From Campylobacter aviculae (GTDB lineage Bacteria; Campylobacterota; Campylobacteria; Campylobacterales; Campylobacteraceae): DNA of 64,000 nucleotides. The notes under the pieces are model-generated. The model saw only the letters and a program-made list of their open reading frames with translations, searched no databases and was not told where the DNA came from. Both the position numbers and the translations under genes were made by a program. The DNA is taken from the NCBI RefSeq assembly GCF_005406215.1, contig NZ_NXMA01000007.1, positions 27,914-91,913 of the forward strand, in the 5' to 3' direction. Numbering within the stretch: position 1 is the first letter of the stretch; each line of letters begins with the position of its first letter. This document shows, one piece after another, positions 54,689 to 63,225 of this stretch.

Positions 54689-56020
54689 ATGGAAATCAAA
54701 AGCGTTTTAATAGCCAATAGAGGAGAGATTGCTTTAAGAGCTTTAAGAACTATTAAGGAAATGGGTAAAAAAGCAATCTGTGTGTATTCTGAAGCGGATA
54801 AGGATGCTTTATATTTAAAATATGCTGATGCGAGTATTTGTATAGGAAAAGCAAGAAGTTCTGAAAGCTATCTTAATATTCCAGCTATTATTACTGCAGC
54901 CGAAATTGCTGAAGCGGATGCTATTTTTCCAGGTTATGGTTTTTTAAGCGAAAATCAAAATTTTGTTGAAATTTGTACTAAACATAATCTTAAATTTATA
55001 GGTCCTTCAGTTGAGGCTATGAATTTAATGAGTGATAAAAGCAAAGCTAAGCAAGTGATGCAAAGAGCAGGTGTTCCTGTCATCCCAGGAAGTGATGGAG
55101 CTTTAGCAGGTGCTGAAGCGGCTAAAAAACTTGCTAAAGAAATCGGTTATCCTGTGATTTTAAAGGCTGCAGCAGGTGGTGGTGGCCGTGGGATGAGGGT
55201 TGTTGAAAATGAAAAGGATCTTGAAAAGGCTTATTGGTCTGCTGAAAGCGAAGCGATGACAGCTTTTGGAGATGGAACTATGTATATGGAAAAATATATC
55301 CAAAATCCACGTCATATAGAAGTGCAAGTGATCGGAGATAGTTTTGGAAATGTAATCCATATAGGTGAAAGAGATTGTTCTATGCAAAGACGCCATCAAA
55401 AATTGATCGAAGAGTCTCCAGCAATTTTACTCGATGAAAAAACGCGTACTAGACTTCACGAAACTGCAGTTAAAGCAGCTAAAGCTATAGGTTATGAGGG
55501 AGCAGGAACTTTTGAGTTTTTGGTAGATAAAAATTTAGATTTTTATTTTATAGAAATGAATACACGTTTGCAAGTTGAACATTGTGTGAGTGAAATGGTT
55601 AGTGGGATTGATATTATTGAACAAATGATTAAAGTGGCTGAAGGTTATGCTTTACCAAAGCAAGAAGATATTGTTCTTAAAGGACATTCTATAGAATGCA
55701 GAATCACAGCTGAAGATTCTCAAACCTTTTTACCTTGTCCAGGTAAAATTACAAGATATGTTGCTCCAGCAGGTCGTAATGTCAGAATGGAAAGTCATTG
55801 TTATCAGGATTATTCTGTACCGCCTTATTATGATTCTATGATAGGAAAGCTTGTGGTTTGGGCTGAAGATCGCAATAAAGCCATTTCTAAGATGAAAGTA
55901 GCGTTAAATGAACTTATTGTCGGAGGCATTAAAACGACTAAAGATTTCCATCTTGCCATGATGGATAATAAAGATTTCATTGAAAATAACTATGATACCA
56001 ATTATCTTTCTAGACATTAA
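54689..56020 (+). CDS. accC: Biotin carboxylase of acetyl-CoA carboxylase
   Basis: AccC carboxylates the biotin on AccB with ATP and bicarbonate. The 443-residue ATP-grasp enzyme starts MEIKSVLIANRGEIALRA. It has GYGFLSEN, the Gly-rich lid AAAGGGGRGM near residue 165, RDCSMQRRHQK, FIEMNTRLQVEH near 285 and EDRNKAISKM. An in-frame TTG seven codons earlier overlaps accB and is less likely than the ATG at 54689. A terminator hairpin ends the operon. Confidence 0.96.
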   Translation: MEIKSVLIANRGEIALRALRTIKEMGKKAICVYSEADKDALYLKYADASICIGKARSSESYLNIPAIITAAEIAEADAIFPGYGFLSENQNFVEICTKHNLKFIGPSVEAMNLMSDKSKAKQVMQRAGVPVIPGSDGALAGAEAAKKLAKEIGYPVILKAAAGGGGRGMRVVENEKDLEKAYWSAESEAMTAFGDGTMYMEKYIQNPRHIEVQVIGDSFGNVIHIGERDCSMQRRHQKLIEESPAILLDEKTRTRLHETAVKAAKAIGYEGAGTFEFLVDKNLDFYFIEMNTRLQVEHCVSEMVSGIDIIEQMIKVAEGYALPKQEDIVLKGHSIECRITAEDSQTFLPCPGKITRYVAPAGRNVRMESHCYQDYSVPPYYDSMIGKLVVWAEDRNKAISKMKVALNELIVGGIKTTKDFHLAMMDNKDFIENNYDTNYLSRH

Positions 56021-56021
56021 C

Positions 56022-56046
56022 AAATCTAGGATTTAATCCTAGATTT
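56022..56046. terminator. Bidirectional terminator accC / PPIase gene
   Basis: AAATCTAGGATT and AATCCTAGATTT form a perfect 12-bp stem with a single-base T centre, in the 24-nt gap between the convergent genes. Confidence 0.75.
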
Positions 56047-56860
56047 ATCTTAAATACTCTATATTTATTTTAGAATGCAATTTGTCAAAATAATCTTGAA
56101 TATAATTTTGTCTTTGTTCTCCGACATAGGCATTTAAAACCTCATTTTTAATTTGTTCAAATTCTGGGGTTTGCATCCCACTTTTATTTTCTACTTTATA
56201 AATTTCATAACCATTTTTAGAATTTAAAACCGGAGAAAAACCTCCTATGGGAATTTGAGATAATAAGGCTAAGAGTCTAGGATCTGTATTACTTGGATTT
56301 AGACTGATATTGTTGGCTTTTAACATTGTTTTTTTGCTAATTCTTAAAGATTCCAAACTTTTTACATTTTTAGAACTATACATTTTTGCAGTGATTTCAG
56401 TGTAGATGCTGAATTTATCTTGATGTTGTTCGAAAAATTTTTTAGCACCGATATCACTAAAATCTACTTTTGCAGTATTTGCTATTTTTTCATAGAGTTT
56501 TCTTTTTTCTAAATCTCTTTTAAATTTTACTCGAAAATCTTTATAGCTTTGACCTTTAGATTTTAAATTTTCTTTAAGCATATTAAGAGTTATATTGTTT
56601 TGTGATAACATTCTATCGATTGCTTCATCAAGCTCTAGTTCGCTTGTGTAAATGCCAAATTGTCTCATTTGGGATTTTTCCATTTTTTCATTAATAAGTA
56701 TTTCTAAAGCCTTATCTTTGGGAACATTTAAAATTTTCATCGTTTGCTTGATATCGTAAGTTGTAATAGGCTCTTTATCAACAACTACAGCAATAGCATC
56801 AATAGTGTTTGCACTTGCTAAATTTGCAAAAAAACAAAAAGTTAATAAAATTTTTTTCAT
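56045..56860 (-). CDS. SurA-like periplasmic peptidyl-prolyl isomerase/chaperone
   Basis: This 271-residue protein has a signal peptide (MKKILLTFCFFANLASA) and a helical chaperone domain from AIAVVVDKEPITTYDIKQTM to about residue 130. A parvulin-like domain around residues 140-240 contains IPIGGFSPVLNSKNGYEIYKVE, and a C-terminal helix follows. It corresponds to C. jejuni Cj1289, which has a SurA-like structure. It likely helps outer-membrane proteins fold, in parallel with PEB4. Confidence 0.88.
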   Translation of the reverse strand: MKKILLTFCFFANLASANTIDAIAVVVDKEPITTYDIKQTMKILNVPKDKALEILINEKMEKSQMRQFGIYTSELELDEAIDRMLSQNNITLNMLKENLKSKGQSYKDFRVKFKRDLEKRKLYEKIANTAKVDFSDIGAKKFFEQHQDKFSIYTEITAKMYSSKNVKSLESLRISKKTMLKANNISLNPSNTDPRLLALLSQIPIGGFSPVLNSKNGYEIYKVENKSGMQTPEFEQIKNEVLNAYVGEQRQNYIQDYFDKLHSKINIEYLR

Positions 56861-56924
56861 TTCAAACCTTTATTTAAGTGTAAATATCGCATTATATCAA
56901 TAAAAATTTAAGAAAAGGCAAAAA

Positions 56925-58316
56925 ATGGAAGAAAAACTTGTAACTCGTTTTGCACCAAGTCCTACAGGATATCTGCATATAGGGGGTTTAAGGACTGCGC
57001 TTTATAGCTATTTATATGCTAGAAAGAATAAAGGTCAATTTTTACTTCGTATTGAAGATACAGATCTTAAAAGAAATTCTAAGGAAGCTACGCAAGCAAT
57101 TCTTGAAGCTTTTAATTGGTGTGGACTCGATTATGATGGAGAGGTGACTTATCAGTCTGAACGTTTTGAGATTTATAAAAAATATATTCAAAAGCTTTTA
57201 GATGAAGGTAAGGCTTATTATTGCTATATGAGTAAAGAAGAATTAGAAGAATTGCGTGCTAAGCAAGAAGCAGCTAAAGAGCGTCCAAAGTATGATGGAA
57301 GATATAGAGAATTTAAAGGTACACCGCCTCAAGGAATAGAACCTGTTGTGCGTATAAAAGCACCACAAAATGGAGAAATTTGCTTTATAGATGGTGTTAA
57401 GGGTGAGGTTAAATTTAAGGTTGAGGATATTTTAGATGATTTTATCATCGCAAGAAGTGATGGAACGCCTACTTATAATTTTACCGTTGTTATTGATGAT
57501 GCTTTAATGGGAGTTAGTGATGTTATTCGCGGGGATGATCATCTTTCTAATACCCCAAAACAAATCATTCTTTATGAAGCCTTGGGCTTTAAAATTCCAA
57601 AATTTTATCATGTGGCTATGATTCACGGAGAAGATGGAAAAAAACTTTCAAAACGTCACGGAGCTACTGATGTTATGGAATATAAAGCTATGGGAATTTT
57701 ACCTCAAGCTTTACTGAATTTTCTTGTACGTTTGGGTTGGAGCCACGGAGATGATGAAATTTTTTCACTTGAAGATTTAAAAAAACTTTTTGATCCAAAT
57801 CACATCAATAAAAGTGCATCTTGCTATAATTTTAAAAAGCTAGAATGGCTTAATGCACATTATATTAAAACTTTGTCTTTTGAAGAAATCAATCACCAAC
57901 TTAAAGAGTTTGGATTTGATTTGTCTGTTTATGAAAAAGCAGAATTTTTACTTGATCTTTTAAGAGAACGTGCTAAAACTTTACTTGAAATTATCAGCGG
58001 AGCTAAGAGCATTATAGAAGTTCCTAAAAGTTATGATGAACAAGCTATCAATAAATTTGTAAATGAAAAAAATCTTGATTTATTAAAAAAATATGCAAAT
58101 GAGTTAAGCAATCAAAGTCTTGCGAGTGATTTTGAAAGTTTTACTAATGAATTCTTACAAAAAAATGATGTAAAATTAAAAGATTTAGCCCAACCTATAC
58201 GCATAGCTTTGACAGGAAGTGCTGTAAGCCCTAGTATTTTTGAGGTTTTAGAGTTTTTAGGGGTTGAGGAATGCAAACAAAGAATAGAAAATTTTTTAAA
58301 AGTTAGGAGGAAATAA
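56925..58316 (+). CDS. gltX: Glutamyl-tRNA synthetase (one of the two typical of the group)
   Basis: This 463-residue class I synthetase has the HIGH motif as PSPTGYLHIGGLRTAL and the KMSKS motif as KKLSKRHGA near residue 243, with the Glu-binding IEDTDLKRN near residue 45. Campylobacter usually encodes two GltX proteins and amidates misacylated tRNA(Gln) with GatCAB. By position this is the gltX2 type (Cj1288c). Whether it charges tRNA(Glu) or tRNA(Gln) cannot be read here. Malic enzyme follows after 4 nt. Confidence 0.93.
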   Translation: MEEKLVTRFAPSPTGYLHIGGLRTALYSYLYARKNKGQFLLRIEDTDLKRNSKEATQAILEAFNWCGLDYDGEVTYQSERFEIYKKYIQKLLDEGKAYYCYMSKEELEELRAKQEAAKERPKYDGRYREFKGTPPQGIEPVVRIKAPQNGEICFIDGVKGEVKFKVEDILDDFIIARSDGTPTYNFTVVIDDALMGVSDVIRGDDHLSNTPKQIILYEALGFKIPKFYHVAMIHGEDGKKLSKRHGATDVMEYKAMGILPQALLNFLVRLGWSHGDDEIFSLEDLKKLFDPNHINKSASCYNFKKLEWLNAHYIKTLSFEEINHQLKEFGFDLSVYEKAEFLLDLLRERAKTLLEIISGAKSIIEVPKSYDEQAINKFVNEKNLDLLKKYANELSNQSLASDFESFTNEFLQKNDVKLKDLAQPIRIALTGSAVSPSIFEVLEFLGVEECKQRIENFLKVRRK

Positions 58317-58320
58317 AAAA

Positions 58321-59556
58321 ATGTATTCAAAAAAAGAGGCTTTAGAGTATCATTTAGGCGGTAAAATCCATACCATTGCGTCAAAACCTATGGACACAAA
58401 CTATGAATTATCTTTAGCGTATAGTCCGGGTGTAGCTGAACCTTGTCTTGAAATAGCAAAAGATAAAGAACTTGCTTATGTTTATACAAGCAAGGCAAAT
58501 TTAGTCGCTATAGTTAGTGATGGATCTGCGGTTTTAGGACTTGGAAATATTGGAGCACAAGCTTCCAAACCCGTTATGGAAGGCAAGGCTTGTTTGTTTA
58601 AAAAATTTGCAAATGTGGATGCTTATGATATAGAGATTGATGTTCATAGCGTAGAAGAAATAGTTGCCTTTTGCAAAGCTTTAGCTCCAACAGTTGGAGG
58701 GATTAATTTGGAAGATATTGCTGCACCAAAATGTTTTGAGATAGAAGCGGCTTTACAAGATCTTGGAATTCCTGTGATGCACGATGATCAGCACGGAACA
58801 GCGATTATATCGACTGCAGGACTTATGAATGCTATGGAAATTAGTGGAAAAAAATTTAAAGACATTAAGGTGGTTGTAAATGGTGCAGGTGCTGCAGGGA
58901 TTGCTAGTGCTAAAATGTATAGAAACTTAGGGGTTGAGCATATTATTTTGGTGGATAGTAAGGGTGTGGTTTCTAAGGATAGAAATGATTTAACCCCACA
59001 AAAACTTGAATTTGCTATAGATTCTAAAGAAAAAACATTAAAAGAGGCTTTAAAAGGTGCTGATGTATTTTTAGGTCTTAGTGCTCCGAAAATTCTTGAT
59101 GATGAAATGGTTTTAAGTATGGCTAAAGATCCTGTTATCTTTGCTTTGGCAAATCCTATTCCAGAGGTTATGCCAGAAGATGTTGTAAGGCTTAGAAAGG
59201 ATGCTATAATAGGAACGGGAAGAAGTGATTATCCTAATCAAATCAATAATGTTTTAGGTTTTCCTTTTATTTTTAGAGGTGCTTTAGATGTTCGTGCAAC
59301 TAAGATCACTGAAAATATGAAAGTTGCTGCAGCAAGAGCTTTGGCTGACTTGGCAAAATTACCTGTGAGTGATGCGGTTAAAAAAGCTTATGAAATTAAT
59401 TCTTTAGAATTTGGTAGAGAATATGTGATTCCAAAGCCTTTTGATGAAAGGGTAAAAGCAGTAGTAAGTACTGCAGTAGCAGCAGCAGCTGTTAAAGATG
59501 GAGTGAGCTTGATTAAAGAATTTGACGAGAGAGCATATTTTGAAAGTTTGAAATGA
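58321..59556 (+). CDS. Malic enzyme (malate oxidoreductase, decarboxylating)
   Basis: This enzyme oxidatively decarboxylates malate to pyruvate. The 411-residue short bacterial form has [13 protein letters not shown] near residue 35, [14 protein letters not shown], the metal-site [29 protein letters not shown] and the NAD-loop [15 protein letters not shown] near residue 190. The short length excludes the MaeB-type phosphotransacetylase fusion. A strong AGGAGG site lies 8-13 nt before the ATG. The stop overlaps upp by 4 nt. It links fumC-derived malate to pyruvate. Confidence 0.93.
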   Translation: MYSKKEALEYHLGGKIHTIASKPMDTNYELSLAYSPGVAEPCLEIAKDKELAYVYTSKANLVAIVSDGSAVLGLGNIGAQASKPVMEGKACLFKKFANVDAYDIEIDVHSVEEIVAFCKALAPTVGGINLEDIAAPKCFEIEAALQDLGIPVMHDDQHGTAIISTAGLMNAMEISGKKFKDIKVVVNGAGAAGIASAKMYRNLGVEHIILVDSKGVVSKDRNDLTPQKLEFAIDSKEKTLKEALKGADVFLGLSAPKILDDEMVLSMAKDPVIFALANPIPEVMPEDVVRLRKDAIIGTGRSDYPNQINNVLGFPFIFRGALDVRATKITENMKVAAARALADLAKLPVSDAVKKAYEINSLEFGREYVIPKPFDERVKAVVSTAVAAAAVKDGVSLIKEFDERAYFESLK

Positions 59557-60182
59557 AGAATGTTTTTTGTATCACTCATCCTTTAATAGAACATAAATTA
59601 GGTCTTTTGCGTGATAAGCATACTAAGCCCTTTCAGTTTAGAATGTTGATTGATGAAATTTCTACTTTTTTACTTTTTGAAGCAACTAAGGATTTGAATT
59701 TGAAGGAGATTCAAATTCAAACTCCTGTTTCAAGTACTATAGTGAAGAAATTGGATGAAAAAATTATGATTTGCCCTATTTTAAGAGCTGCTTTAGGTAT
59801 GCTTGATAGCGTTTTTAGATTGATTCCTGATGCTAGTGTGGGATTTTTAGGTTTTGCAAGAAATGAAGAAACTCTTGAAGCAAATTTTTATTTTGAAAAA
59901 ATTCCACAAGATGCGATTAATCGTACTGCTATTGTAATTGATCCTATGTTTGCTACTGGAGGAACTGCGATAGAGGCTTGTAATTTTTTAAAATCAAAAG
60001 GTATAAAAAAAATTAAATTTATTTCAATACTTGCTACGCCGCAGGGGATTGAAAATTTTAAAAAAGTACACAAAGATATAGAAATTTATGTGGCTGCTAT
60101 TGATGAGGAGCTAAATGAAAAAGGTTACATAGTGCCAGGACTTGGAGATGCAGGAGATAGGGTTTTTAATACTCTAGGCTAA
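59553..60182 (+). CDS. upp: Uracil phosphoribosyltransferase
   Basis: Upp salvages uracil to UMP with PRPP. The 209-residue protein has the N-terminal HPLIEHKLGLLRDKHT, the central ICPILRAALGMLD and the PRPP-binding IVIDPMFATGGTAIEA near residue 130. The uracil-binding end is YIVPGLGDAGDR. The ATG overlaps the malic enzyme stop, and mqnA follows after 2 nt. Confidence 0.96.
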   Translation: MKNVFCITHPLIEHKLGLLRDKHTKPFQFRMLIDEISTFLLFEATKDLNLKEIQIQTPVSSTIVKKLDEKIMICPILRAALGMLDSVFRLIPDASVGFLGFARNEETLEANFYFEKIPQDAINRTAIVIDPMFATGGTAIEACNFLKSKGIKKIKFISILATPQGIENFKKVHKDIEIYVAAIDEELNEKGYIVPGLGDAGDRVFNTLG

Positions 60183-60184
60183 TT

Positions 60185-60856
60185 ATGATTTTTGGTAAAT
60201 TTGATTATATTAATTTATTACCTTTAACTGTATATCTTAAAAAATATCCTTTGCCTAACGGCTTTAAAGCCACGCTTTTTTATAAAAAAGGTGAGCCTAG
60301 CCATTTTAATAAAGAATTGTTTTATCGTAGGGTTGATGGTGCTATGACTTCAAGTATTGAAAGTGTTAGAAAAAAATATAAAAATTTAGATTTTGGAATT
60401 TGTGCCAATAAGCAAGTTTTAAGTGTTTTGGTTGAAAAAGATTCTGCTAAGGCTAAAGATCCTAGTTCAGCTACTTCAAATGCACTTTCTCAGGTTTTAG
60501 GTTTGAAGGGTAGAGTTATCATAGGTGATAAGGCTTTAAAACTTTATATAAAAGATCCCAATTCCTATATAGATTTGTGTGATTTATGGTATAAAAAAAC
60601 TCATTTACCTTTTGTTTTTGCACGTTTTTCATGTGTGCGAAAAAAGGTTTATTTTTCTAAAATTTTAAAAAGTTTTGCCAGACAAAAAATCAAAATTCCA
60701 CAATACATACTTCAAAAATATGTTCATAAGAAAGATATATCTGCTAAGGATATCAAGCACTATTTAAACGAGATAATTTATTATAATATAGCCTATAAGG
60801 AAAAAAAGGCTTTAAAACGTTTTGTCAATGCAGTCAAATTTAAAAAAGAAATTTAG
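60185..60856 (+). CDS. mqnA: Chorismate dehydratase MqnA
   Basis: MqnA dehydrates chorismate to 3-[(1-carboxyvinyl)oxy]benzoate, the first step of the futalosine menaquinone route. The 223-residue protein has FGKFDYINLLPLTVYL at the start, DGAMTSSIES near residue 50 and LWYKKTHLPFVFARFSCVRK near residue 137. These are the expected positions for the periplasmic-binding-protein-like fold of MqnA. At 223 residues it is slightly short for the family, as in other Campylobacter. It overlaps ktrA at the 3' ends by 4 nt. Confidence 0.88.
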   Translation: MIFGKFDYINLLPLTVYLKKYPLPNGFKATLFYKKGEPSHFNKELFYRRVDGAMTSSIESVRKKYKNLDFGICANKQVLSVLVEKDSAKAKDPSSATSNALSQVLGLKGRVIIGDKALKLYIKDPNSYIDLCDLWYKKTHLPFVFARFSCVRKKVYFSKILKSFARQKIKIPQYILQKYVHKKDISAKDIKHYLNEIIYYNIAYKEKKALKRFVNAVKFKKEI

Positions 60857-61503
60857 TACTCAAAATTTTTTAATTCTTTTGCGGTTCCTAAAAGAATTAC
60901 AACATCTCCACTATAGACAGTAGTTGTTTCAAAATCTGGCATTATTTCCCAATCATTGTTAAGCTTTTTGTACGCAATCACTCGCATATTTTGAGCAATG
61001 TGTTTAAGAGAATTTCCAGCTAGTTTTTCGTCTATATTAAGTTTTATTGCACGAATTGTGTTTGAAGAAAGATCAAAAATTTCAAATTCAATTGATTTAG
61101 TAAGAAAATCTTTAACTAGTCTCTTCGCACTTTCTTTCTCAGGATAAATGACTTTAGTAGCACCAAGTTTTGATAAAATTTGTCCATGAATATTTGAAGT
61201 GGCTTTTGCAATGATGTTATTTACTCCTATATCTTTAAGCGCCATTAAAGTAAGTATTGATTTTTCAACATTGTCTCCAATGCTAACAATGACAACTTCA
61301 ACATCATGAAATCCTGCTTCTTTTAAAGCTGTAATATTTGTGGAATCAAGTATATAAGCGTAATTTACCGGATTTGAAATATTTTTTAAAGCTTCTTCGT
61401 CTTTATCAGCAACTATCACCGTATATCCCGCGGTAATTAGCTCTTCAGCAACGACTGATCCAAATTTTCCAAGTCCTATAACTCCATAACTAATATTTTT
61501 CAT
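60853..61503 (-). CDS. ktrA: Potassium uptake regulatory subunit KtrA
   Basis: KtrA is the cytoplasmic RCK ring that gates KtrB in response to nucleotides. The 216-residue protein has an N-terminal Rossmann domain (GLGKFGSVVAEELITAG) with DKDEEAL as the adenine-ribose acidic position, and a C-terminal TrkA-C domain from about residue 135. It follows ktrB by 9 nt, so both are expressed together. Confidence 0.93.
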   Translation of the reverse strand: MKNISYGVIGLGKFGSVVAEELITAGYTVIVADKDEEALKNISNPVNYAYILDSTNITALKEAGFHDVEVVIVSIGDNVEKSILTLMALKDIGVNNIIAKATSNIHGQILSKLGATKVIYPEKESAKRLVKDFLTKSIEFEIFDLSSNTIRAIKLNIDEKLAGNSLKHIAQNMRVIAYKKLNNDWEIMPDFETTTVYSGDVVILLGTAKELKNFEY

Positions 61504-61512
61504 AATTTGCCT

Positions 61513-62856
61513 TTATAAATTGATTTTTCCTTCAGGAAATTTAATATGAATTGCTTTGTCTTGTTTAAAAACAGAAAGTAAAAATGCAAAAACACCAATT
61601 CTTCCACTAAGCATCATTATTATTATGATAATTTTACTAGGATTGCTAAATAAAGCACAGAGAGAAAGTGTTCCTCCATTCCCAACTGAAATTCCAACCG
61701 TTGCAAATGCTGAAGAAGTTTCAAACAATAAAGGAAGAAATTCGAGATGAGATTCTAGTAAAGAAAGTAAAATAACGGCTATTACGATATAAACTGCTGA
61801 TCCTATAGCTATAATAAATGCTCTTGATATGGTTTCTTGTGAAATTTCATGTCCAAATACCCTGACTCTACCATCACGAATACTCCAATAAGCATATAAC
61901 AAAAGCACAACTACGGTAGTAACCTTCATACCTCCAGCAGTTCCTCCAGGTGCTCCCCCTATAACCATAAATAAAGATCCAAAAAACAAACTTGCATCAT
62001 ATAAATGATTAATATCTAAAGTGTTAAATCCAGCTGTCCGATAATTAATCGCTGTAAAATAGGAACTTAGAATTTTATCAAAGAAAGAAAAATTACCCAT
62101 AGTTTTAGGATTGGAATATTCTAATATAAATATGATTAAAGTAGAAGATATGATTAAAAAAAGAGTAGCCAAAATAACAACTTTTGTATGCAAACTAAGA
62201 GTTTGCAAACGCTTTCTTTGAAAAAAATAAAGCTCTACTAAAACAAAATATCCAAGGCCACCTATGATGATGAGAGTAGTAACAATTAAATTGATAGCAA
62301 TATCATGTTTGTATATAGAAAGTCCATGTTCAAAAATACTAAAACCAGCATTATTAAAAGCACTAATAGAATGAAATATTCCAAACCAAAGAGCTTCTTT
62401 AAAACTCATTTCAAGTGCAAAACGCATTGTTAGCAAAATAGCGCCTATAAGCTCAATAATAAAAATAAAAAGCAAAACTTTTTTAAAAAATTTAAAAAGT
62501 CCATCCATGGTAGGGTAAAATAAGGATTCTTTAAGTAAATTTTTTCCGCTAAAACCCACCTTTTTACGTATAAGTATATACACAAAAAAACCTATACTCA
62601 TATAGCCTAAACCGCCAATTTGAATCAATGCTAATATAATAATTTGACCGATAAAGGTAAAATCTGTTGCGGTATTTTTTACAATTAACCCAGTCATACT
62701 AATAGCCGAAGTACTTGTAAAAAAAGCATCAAAAAAACTAATAGGAGTTTTGTGTGCCCAATTTGAGTATAAAAGAGCAGCACCAAGTAAAGCAATAATA
62801 ATGTAACCAGCTAATAAAATTTTAAAAGTTTTTCTATCTAATCCAAATTGTTTCAA
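61513..62856 (-). CDS. ktrB: Potassium uptake membrane subunit KtrB
   Basis: KtrB is the ion-conducting subunit of a Trk/Ktr/HKT-type K+ (Na+-coupled) transporter. The 447-residue protein contains four pore repeats, with selectivity-filter-like segments STSAISMTGL near residue 48, HSISAFNNAGFS near 162, YFTAINYRTAGFN near 266 and ETSSAFATVGISVG near 380, plus the GGAPGGTAGGMKVTT gating loop. It heads the ktrB-ktrA unit. Confidence 0.93.
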   Translation of the reverse strand: MKQFGLDRKTFKILLAGYIIIALLGAALLYSNWAHKTPISFFDAFFTSTSAISMTGLIVKNTATDFTFIGQIIILALIQIGGLGYMSIGFFVYILIRKKVGFSGKNLLKESLFYPTMDGLFKFFKKVLLFIFIIELIGAILLTMRFALEMSFKEALWFGIFHSISAFNNAGFSIFEHGLSIYKHDIAINLIVTTLIIIGGLGYFVLVELYFFQRKRLQTLSLHTKVVILATLFLIISSTLIIFILEYSNPKTMGNFSFFDKILSSYFTAINYRTAGFNTLDINHLYDASLFFGSLFMVIGGAPGGTAGGMKVTTVVVLLLYAYWSIRDGRVRVFGHEISQETISRAFIIAIGSAVYIVIAVILLSLLESHLEFLPLLFETSSAFATVGISVGNGGTLSLCALFSNPSKIIIIIMMLSGRIGVFAFLLSVFKQDKAIHIKFPEGKINL

Positions 62857-62962
62857 AAAAACTCCACTAATTTTATTTTTAAAATCGGCATTTTATCTGA
62901 TTAAAACTTTAAGGCAAATTAAACCTAATTTTATATTTAAACTTAAATTAAAGAAAAAAAGA

Positions 62963-62968
62963 TAGAAT
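62963..62968 (+). promoter_or_regulatory. Possible -10 of tRNA-Phe
   Basis: TAGAAT in a GATAGAAT context lies 41 nt before the tRNA. It fits the loose Campylobacter -10 pattern. The rest of the 62857-63009 gap is A/T-rich and shows nothing else. Confidence 0.3.
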
Positions 62969-63009
62969 TACATTTTCTTACTAAAAAAGCAATCAGAAGA
63001 CTTGCTTAA

Positions 63010-63085
63010 GGTTGGATAGCTCAGTCGGTAGAGCAGCAGACTGAAAATCTGCGTGTCGGCAGTTCGATTCTGCCTCTAACCACCA
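63010..63085 (+). tRNA. tRNA-Phe (GAA)
   Basis: A 76-nt cloverleaf. The acceptor stem is GGTTGGA/TCTAACC with one G-U pair. The D arm is in GCTCAGTCGGTAGAGC, the anticodon loop CTGAAAA is flanked by GCAGA/TCTGC and gives anticodon GAA, and the T arm is GGCAGTTCGATTCTGCC. CCA is encoded. It stands alone, without neighbouring tRNA genes. Confidence 0.97.
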
Positions 63086-63225
63086 TGTGATTGTTTCTAG
63101 GAATTAGAACTCTAGCTTATTTTAATAACCTTTAAAAAATAAAATTCATTCTAGCCAAAAATTTAATAAAAAGTGCTTTATTGATGTATCAAGTAATGAT
63201 ATTTAATTTTTAAGTTACAAAAAAC